DNA of 9,348 bases from CAZYCC01 sp964645985 (GTDB lineage Bacteria > Bacillota > Clostridia > Oscillospirales > CAG-272), in assembly GCA_964645985.1 (NCBI GenBank), contig CAZYCC010000060.1, positions 1 through 9,348 of the forward strand, in the 5' to 3' direction. Within the stretch, counting starts at the first letter, position 1. Every line of letters begins with the position of its first letter. Below the pieces are notes generated by a model that saw nothing but the letters and a program-made list of their open reading frames with translations, did no database searches and had not been told where the DNA came from. Of the stretch, positions 5,164 to 9,348 are shown piece after piece. The position numbers were made by a program, and so were the translations under genes.

Positions 5164-6273
5164 ATGGCGGAAAAGGGCGGTGAGCGGCGGGCGCGCGTGG
5201 GGCGCACGGAAGGGCTTCGCGCGGACACGGGCGGCATTTTGTCGCTGCTCGCGGGGCTGCTGATTGTCGCGCTGCTCTCGGCGAGCTGCGCTGCGGCACG
5301 CGTGCGGCAGGCGCGAGCGCCCGAGCCCGCTCCCGTCCCCTCGGGCGAGGCGAGCGTCTCGAGCGAAGCTCCCTCCGAGCAGGAGCCGCCGGCAAACATC
5401 GCTTACCTTGAGATGAGCGCCGCCGATCTCTCGCGCGGCGATCTTATCCTCGTCAATCGGGAGCATACCTTCGACGCGGCGCTCGCCGAGGGCGTGACGA
5501 GCGTGCGCGACGGGCGCCTCTCCGATATTCAGGAAAACTCCTTCGCTACACCGATAGGCACAACCATGCTCACCGCGCTAGAGGATATGCAGCGCGGGAT
5601 GGTTGCCGCGATGAGCGACGGAATGCGCCTGCTCGTCAACGCGGGTTACCGCACGGCGCAGTCGCAGCAGGATCTTATTGACGAATATACCGAGAGCAAG
5701 GGCGAGGAGTATGTGGCGCGCTTCGTCGCGCCGGTGGGGGCGAGCGAACACCACACGGCGCTCGCCGCCGACATCAGTTTTTACGATACGGCGGGCGGCA
5801 AGGTCCTCGCGACGACCTCGCCTGACGCCGCGGCGTACTACTCGTGGTGCCTTGCGAACTGCGGCGCGTACGGGCTTGTGCTGCGGTACACCGCCGAGAA
5901 GGAGGCTGTCACCGGGTACAGCGCGGAGAGCTGGCACTTTCGCTATGTCGGCGTGCCGCACGCGCTGTATATGAACAAAATGGGCCTTTGCCTGGAAGAA
6001 TATTTAGATGAGCTGAAGACGACCTCTTTCGGCGACCGCCTGTATATCCCCGCCGAGGACGGGCGCGTCTGGAGCGTCTACTACGCCCCCACCGACTCCC
6101 CGGACGGCTCCTCGCACCTGCCGGTTCCGCGCGACGCCGCCTACACGGTCTCGGGCAACAACGCGGACGGATATATCGTCACGGTGCAGGAGCCGCTCCT
6201 GCCCGAGGGCGCGCGCACGGTGCTCGCGCAGGAAAGCTCCGGCAGCGCGTCGGGGGATTCACAGCCGGAATAG
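5164..6273 (+). CDS. M15 family zinc D-alanyl-D-alanine carboxypeptidase (VanY-like)
   Basis: A 369-residue membrane-anchored or secreted peptidase. The family removes the terminal D-Ala from peptidoglycan stem peptides outside the membrane, using one zinc ion. A long basic n-region (about 24 residues) precedes a hydrophobic segment ending SASC. The -3 residue is Ser, so this is a poor lipobox and an N-terminal anchor is equally possible. A Pro/Ser/Glu-rich linker follows (about 50-78). In the catalytic domain are GYRT (161-164), SEHHTALAAD (194-203) with ligands H196 and D203, and ESWH (255-258) with catalytic E255 and ligand H258. The usual Gly of SxHxxGxAxD is Ala199. About 75 residues beyond the core form a C-terminal extension. 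It has its own promoter upstream and a strong terminator downstream, so it is probably monocistronic. No vanS/vanR or van ligase is nearby, so a wall-maturation role is more likely than glycopeptide resistance. Confidence 0.9.
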   Translation: MAEKGGERRARVGRTEGLRADTGGILSLLAGLLIVALLSASCAAARVRQARAPEPAPVPSGEASVSSEAPSEQEPPANIAYLEMSAADLSRGDLILVNREHTFDAALAEGVTSVRDGRLSDIQENSFATPIGTTMLTALEDMQRGMVAAMSDGMRLLVNAGYRTAQSQQDLIDEYTESKGEEYVARFVAPVGASEHHTALAADISFYDTAGGKVLATTSPDAAAYYSWCLANCGAYGLVLRYTAEKEAVTGYSAESWHFRYVGVPHALYMNKMGLCLEEYLDELKTTSFGDRLYIPAEDGRVWSVYYAPTDSPDGSSHLPVPRDAAYTVSGNNADGYIVTVQEPLLPEGARTVLAQESSGSASGDSQPE

Positions 6274-6334
6274 GCGGGGCCGGAAATCTCCCGCGCCGCC
6301 GCTCGATCCGCGCAAAGCGAATATCGGCAGCCCG

Positions 6335-6361
6335 AAAGCTCCCGCCGCGCGGGGGCTTTTT
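6335..6361 (+). terminator. Strong intrinsic terminator of the carboxypeptidase gene
   Basis: AAAGCTCCCGC (6335-6345) pairs with GCGGGGGCTTT (6349-6359) around a CGC loop: 11 pairs with one G-U, running into TTTTT (6357-6361). It lies 61 nt after the stop codon. The segment 6362-6479 that follows holds only a GATCGATC palindrome (6369-6376) and a direct repeat, TTTTCGCCGCG (6462-6472 and 6475-6485). I see no gene there. Confidence 0.85.
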
Positions 6362-6479
6362 GCTACGGGATCGATCGCTCACCGCGCCGCCCACGCCGTG
6401 CGAGAGGCATCTGCGCCGGGAGCGGGCGCGGCTCTCGACCCCCGCATTTTCCGCTCCCCGATTTTCGCCGCGTTTTTTC

Positions 6480-6505
6480 GCCGCGCCTGTTTCGGCGCGG
6501 CTTTT
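6480..6505 (+). terminator. Second intrinsic terminator, just upstream of the peptidase promoter
   Basis: GCCGCGCC (6480-6487) pairs perfectly with GGCGCGGC (6494-6501) around TGTTTC, followed by TTTT (6502-6505). It ends 5 nt before the -35 box of the next gene, so it may insulate that promoter from read-through that escapes the terminator at 6335-6361. Confidence 0.7.
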
Positions 6506-6510
6506 CCCGC

Positions 6511-6539
6511 TTGACAAACGCGCGCGTTTGTGATAAGGT
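6511..6539 (+). promoter_or_regulatory. Promoter of the C1 peptidase gene with an 18-bp perfect palindrome
   Basis: TTGACA (6511-6516) is followed after 17 nt by TAAGGT (6534-6539), a weak -10 helped by an extended TGA. ACAAACGCGCGCGTTTGT (6514-6531) is a perfect palindrome that starts inside the -35 and ends 2 nt before the -10. A dimeric repressor bound here would exclude RNA polymerase. The weak -10 with a perfect -35 suits a regulated promoter. Confidence 0.75.
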
Positions 6540-6554
6540 GGGGGCAGAAAAATC

Positions 6555-6569
6555 GGGAGCCGCGCTCCC
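6555..6569 (+). promoter_or_regulatory. Leader hairpin of the peptidase mRNA
   Basis: GGGAGC (6555-6560) pairs with GCTCCC (6564-6569) around CGC. It is followed by AAAATTTT (6570-6577). It lies in the roughly 55-nt leader, about 10 nt from the expected transcript 5' end and 19 nt before the ribosome binding site, so it could protect the 5' end of the mRNA. The bases after the stem are A then T, so it is not a good terminator. Confidence 0.5.
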
Positions 6570-6588
6570 AAAATTTTCCCCTCACCCC

Positions 6589-6595
6589 AAAGGAG
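6589..6595 (+). promoter_or_regulatory. Strong ribosome binding site of the C1 peptidase gene
   Basis: AAAGGAG lies 3 nt before an ATG at 6599 and 6 nt before a second, in-frame ATG at 6602. The spacing favours 6602. Confidence 0.8.
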
Positions 6596-6601
6596 ACCAT
6601 G

Positions 6602-9217
6602 ATGAAAATTTGTCGCGTTTTCGCGCTGCTGCTCGCGCTTATAACGGCGCTCGCCGCGCTGCCCACGGTCGGCGCGTCTGCCGCCGAGGACACGCCCGCG
6701 CAGGCGGCGGATCTGCCCTCCTCCTACTCGCTCGTCGAGCATAACGAGAACGGAACCCTCCCGCCGATCGACAACCAAGGATCGATCGGGTCATGCGTCG
6801 GCGAGGCGGTGACCTATATGCAGTTCTCCAACGCCGTCGCGCACTATATGCAGGAGGTTAGGGGCAACAAGGACTGGAAGCCGAACGACGGCTCGAACTA
6901 CGGCAACCGCAAGTATCTCTTCTCCCCCAAGTGGACGCTCAACTACTCGGGCGCGGGCACGCAGTGGGTGTACGAAATCCTCGTGCATATGGGCGCTCCG
7001 ACGCAGGACCGCAGCTGCTTCTACAAGACCGACACGAACTCCTCGCAGTATCAGATGGGCGGGCGCCTGCTCACCGAAACGACCTCGTGGGACGTGACGG
7101 GAGATGTGATGCAGTACGCGCTCGGCTACCGGCTCGGCTCCTATGAGCAGATCTGGACGAGGACTGTCGGCGGCGGGCAGGTGACCACCACCGAGGAGGG
7201 GCGCGCTTTCCTCGACAAGATTAAAGCCTCGGTTTTAGCCGGCAATGTCGTCGTCACCGGCGGCGCCTCCGGCAAGTGGGGCTACAGCAACAGCAACAAT
7301 GTCGGGCGCCTCACCGCCGACGGCGATATTTCCAAAACTGGCGAGTACGCCTGTTTCGCCGCGCAAGGGAGCGCCGCGGGCGGGCATCAGGTCTCGATTG
7401 TCGGCTGGGATGATAACGCCACCTTCACGCGCAACGGCGTGACAATGAAGGGTGCCTTCCTCGTCGCCAATTCTTGGGGCACAAACTGGAAGAACGCGGG
7501 CTATCAGTGGTTCATGTACGACTCGATCAACGCGAAATCTGAGTTTGCACAGCAGGATTCCTCCCTTGATCAGGAGGGGCGAGAGAGTTCGCTCGATCAG
7601 TTCTGCTTCACCGATTATCACGACATCGTCACCGAACAGCCGGACCTCACGCTCACCGTCGATGTGGAGACCGATGACCGCGAGGGTGTGCAGATTCTGC
7701 TCACGCGCCAATCCAAAAAGTACGCCTCCAACCTCAACCCCAACTCCATCTCCACCTATCAGCCGGTGCTCTTCTACTACGGCGACTTCGGCGTGAAGGT
7801 GCATGAGAAGTGGGATGTCGAGGCTCCCGACTACCTCAACTACGCGGGTGAGAAGAACGGCGAAACCGCAAAGGCGACCTTCACCTTCTCCTATGAGGAT
7901 CTCTACTCCAATCTGCCCGAGGGAACGGTACCGGAGGACTACTACTGGGGCTTTGATGTGCAGGTGCGATCCGGACAGAAGGCGCACGTCGGCAAGGTCA
8001 GCTTGAAGGACAAGAACCTCACCGAGCTATACTCCCACGAGTACAACCGCACAATAGACGCGACAAGCGGCGATCAAACCGCCTCTTTCAAGTGCAGCAG
8101 CGACTGCTTCATCTACACCGAGAATACCACGCTCTACCGCATCGACCCCACCGAGGGCAGCACCAACCCGATCCCCTCGGGCGGTGAATACTCCTTCACG
8201 GTGCGCCCGGGGCGGCACATGACGCTGCGCTACGCGCGGGTGCTCGCCAACGGTGCGGAGATCCTGCCGAACGCGAGCGGGGTCTACACCCTGCGGAATA
8301 TCACCGAGAGCGTGAACCTGACGGTGGTCAACGTGATGAACGACGGGAACCGCGACCCGATCACGCCCGAGGTCTACAACGAGGACCCGGTGGAGAACCC
8401 CGAGTTTGACAGCACCGGCTGGGAGTTCTTTGAAGGGGAGTATATCCTGACCATCGGCATCTCCGACAGGGTAATGGATGGGGACGTCTACGCCGGCCCC
8501 TCCCTCGGCACGCCCGGCTATCCCTTCCATTTCCGCCTCACCGACAAGGAGACGGGCATCTCCTACTATATGCAGCCGCGCTCGGTCTATCCCGGCCAGA
8601 CTAACCTCTACCGCCTGCCGATTGTTGAGGCCGGCTTCTCGCCGGAGAACGGCAAGGTCTACAGCTTCCATGTGGAGGTGATCTTCGAGGGGCACGTCCT
8701 CTACGAGGGGGACATCGAGAACACGACGGCGAACTACGCCGACGATGACTATCGCTACGACAACCCCGACCCGCAGGACCAGAGCGAGCACATCGAGCCG
8801 ACGCAAAAGGGCAAGAGCAAAATCGACCCTCCCGGCCCGGTTCACACGATCACCTATAAGAGGAATGGGCAAACGCTCGGCACCGACGCTTTCGTTGAGG
8901 GCGCGCCGATCGTCAAGCGCGTCGCGACCACCTCACCGGACTACCTCGCCCTCTTCGAGGAAGACATCCCCGCGCAAATGGGAGAAAGCGACCTCACCGC
9001 GACCGTCACCGGCGAGATTGTCTACAGCAAGGGAGACATCAACGGCGACGGCAGCGTCGGCGCGAAGGACCTGACCCGCCTCATCCTGCGCTTAGGCGAC
9101 GGCGAGGCGCCCCTTGACGAAACCCTCGCCGATGAAAACGGCGACGGCGCCATCACCATCGCCGACGTTACCTTCCTCCTCGCCAAGCTCTCCGCCTCCG
9201 TCTCAATCGAGGAATAA
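6602..9217 (+). CDS. Secreted papain-like (C1) cysteine peptidase with C-terminal type I dockerin
   Basis: An 871-residue exported protease. The signal peptide has its likely cut after ASA (residue 27). The papain-type catalytic set is visible: oxyanion Q59 and nucleophile C65 in QGSIGSCVG, H262 in GGHQVSIVGW, and N290 in NSWG. The C65-H262 distance (197) exceeds that of papain (134), so the catalytic domain carries insertions. The usual disulfide Cys and Trp around the nucleophile (CGSCW) are replaced. A beta-rich middle region spans about 305-710, including an Ig-like stretch near 535-578. A charged, Pro-rich linker follows (about 712-747), then a small beta repeat (about 748-810). The end is a dockerin with two calcium loops: D812-D823 (DINGDGSVGAKD) and D844-D855 (DENGDGAITIAD). 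Dockerins bind cohesins, so this enzyme probably joins a scaffold, but no cohesin lies in the window. The start could be 6599. It has its own promoter and terminator. Confidence 0.92.
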   Translation: MKICRVFALLLALITALAALPTVGASAAEDTPAQAADLPSSYSLVEHNENGTLPPIDNQGSIGSCVGEAVTYMQFSNAVAHYMQEVRGNKDWKPNDGSNYGNRKYLFSPKWTLNYSGAGTQWVYEILVHMGAPTQDRSCFYKTDTNSSQYQMGGRLLTETTSWDVTGDVMQYALGYRLGSYEQIWTRTVGGGQVTTTEEGRAFLDKIKASVLAGNVVVTGGASGKWGYSNSNNVGRLTADGDISKTGEYACFAAQGSAAGGHQVSIVGWDDNATFTRNGVTMKGAFLVANSWGTNWKNAGYQWFMYDSINAKSEFAQQDSSLDQEGRESSLDQFCFTDYHDIVTEQPDLTLTVDVETDDREGVQILLTRQSKKYASNLNPNSISTYQPVLFYYGDFGVKVHEKWDVEAPDYLNYAGEKNGETAKATFTFSYEDLYSNLPEGTVPEDYYWGFDVQVRSGQKAHVGKVSLKDKNLTELYSHEYNRTIDATSGDQTASFKCSSDCFIYTENTTLYRIDPTEGSTNPIPSGGEYSFTVRPGRHMTLRYARVLANGAEILPNASGVYTLRNITESVNLTVVNVMNDGNRDPITPEVYNEDPVENPEFDSTGWEFFEGEYILTIGISDRVMDGDVYAGPSLGTPGYPFHFRLTDKETGISYYMQPRSVYPGQTNLYRLPIVEAGFSPENGKVYSFHVEVIFEGHVLYEGDIENTTANYADDDYRYDNPDPQDQSEHIEPTQKGKSKIDPPGPVHTITYKRNGQTLGTDAFVEGAPIVKRVATTSPDYLALFEEDIPAQMGESDLTATVTGEIVYSKGDINGDGSVGAKDLTRLILRLGDGEAPLDETLADENGDGAITIADVTFLLAKLSASVSIEE

Positions 9218-9280
9218 CGGAACGCGAAACGCGAGGACGAGCGAACCCCACAGCGCGATACGCGCGAAGAAGCGAATATG

Positions 9281-9310
9281 AAAAAAACCGCCCCCAAAGG
9301 GGGCGGTTTT
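9281..9310. terminator. Bidirectional intrinsic terminator
   Basis: AAAACCGCCCCC (9284-9295) and GGGGGCGGTTTT (9299-9310) form a perfect 12-bp stem with an AAA loop. It ends the C1 peptidase transcript 63 nt after its stop codon, with TTTT on the plus strand. Seven A (9281-9287) on the other side give a T7 tract on the minus strand, so it also suits a convergent gene beyond the window. The final 38 bases hold nothing recognisable. Confidence 0.9.
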
Positions 9311-9348
9311 GTACACACGGGGCGCGCGGGGCGCGAGCGCGACACAAT

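Noticed and set aside
5164..6273. A vancomycin-resistance cassette, because of the VanY-like enzyme
   Set aside because: No vanHAX, vanS/R or D-Ala-D-Lac ligase nearby. Stand-alone M15 carboxypeptidases are common in Clostridia.
7235..7987. A 250-codon open frame on the minus strand inside the C1 peptidase gene
   Set aside because: The plus-strand frame holds the catalytic His and Asn of the peptidase. The antisense product resembles nothing and has no start signals.
8027..8872. A 281-codon open frame on the minus strand inside the C1 peptidase gene
   Set aside because: It is a GC-driven shadow, rich in Val/Arg/Asp, of the well-supported peptidase reading frame.

Overview
The window looks like a high-GC, Gram-positive anaerobe of the Clostridia, most likely a gut Oscillospiraceae/Ruminococcaceae-type bacterium. 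The evidence is a type I dockerin on a secreted protease, a Cthe_2159-type carbohydrate-binding lipoprotein, a VanY-like M15 carboxypeptidase, consensus TTGACA/TATAAT promoters, and intergenic CCACT/AGTGG heptad repeats. The genus cannot be read from the sequence. By eye the GC content is well above 60%, and the DNA is full of CGCGCG runs. No ribosomal RNA, tRNA, CRISPR array, transposase or phage gene was found.

Layout. Two genes lie on the minus strand: a 23S rRNA m5C methyltransferase of the RlmI family (1270-2505), and downstream of it an unrecognised acidic membrane protein with one EF-hand loop (79-1203). The second gene has its own promoter in the 66-nt gap. A 473-nt divergent intergenic region (2506-2978) holds the rlmI promoter, two inverted blocks of 7-bp repeats and a strongly structured inverted-repeat element that looks like a MITE-like insertion. 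Three exported proteins follow on the plus strand: a lipoprotein with a right-handed beta-helix-type carbohydrate-binding domain (2979-5033), an M15 zinc D-Ala-D-Ala carboxypeptidase (5164-6273), and a papain-like (C1) cysteine peptidase with a C-terminal dockerin (6602-9217). The last two each have a clear promoter, and strong terminators follow the carboxypeptidase and the peptidase. These are therefore probably separate transcription units rather than one operon. The window ends at a bidirectional terminator.

How the genes fit together. The three plus-strand products all act outside the membrane: glycan binding, peptidoglycan trimming, and proteolysis that may be scaffold-bound. The minus-strand membrane protein may also expose a calcium-binding acidic domain. 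The methyltransferase is a housekeeping neighbour. No defence or biosynthetic system was recognised.

The most unusual structure is regulatory. Three promoters carry inverted repeats over their core elements. In two of them, for the EF-hand membrane protein and the dockerin peptidase, an 18-bp dyad fills the same position between -35 and -10, with one compensatory pair change. This suggests, but does not prove, a shared repressor.
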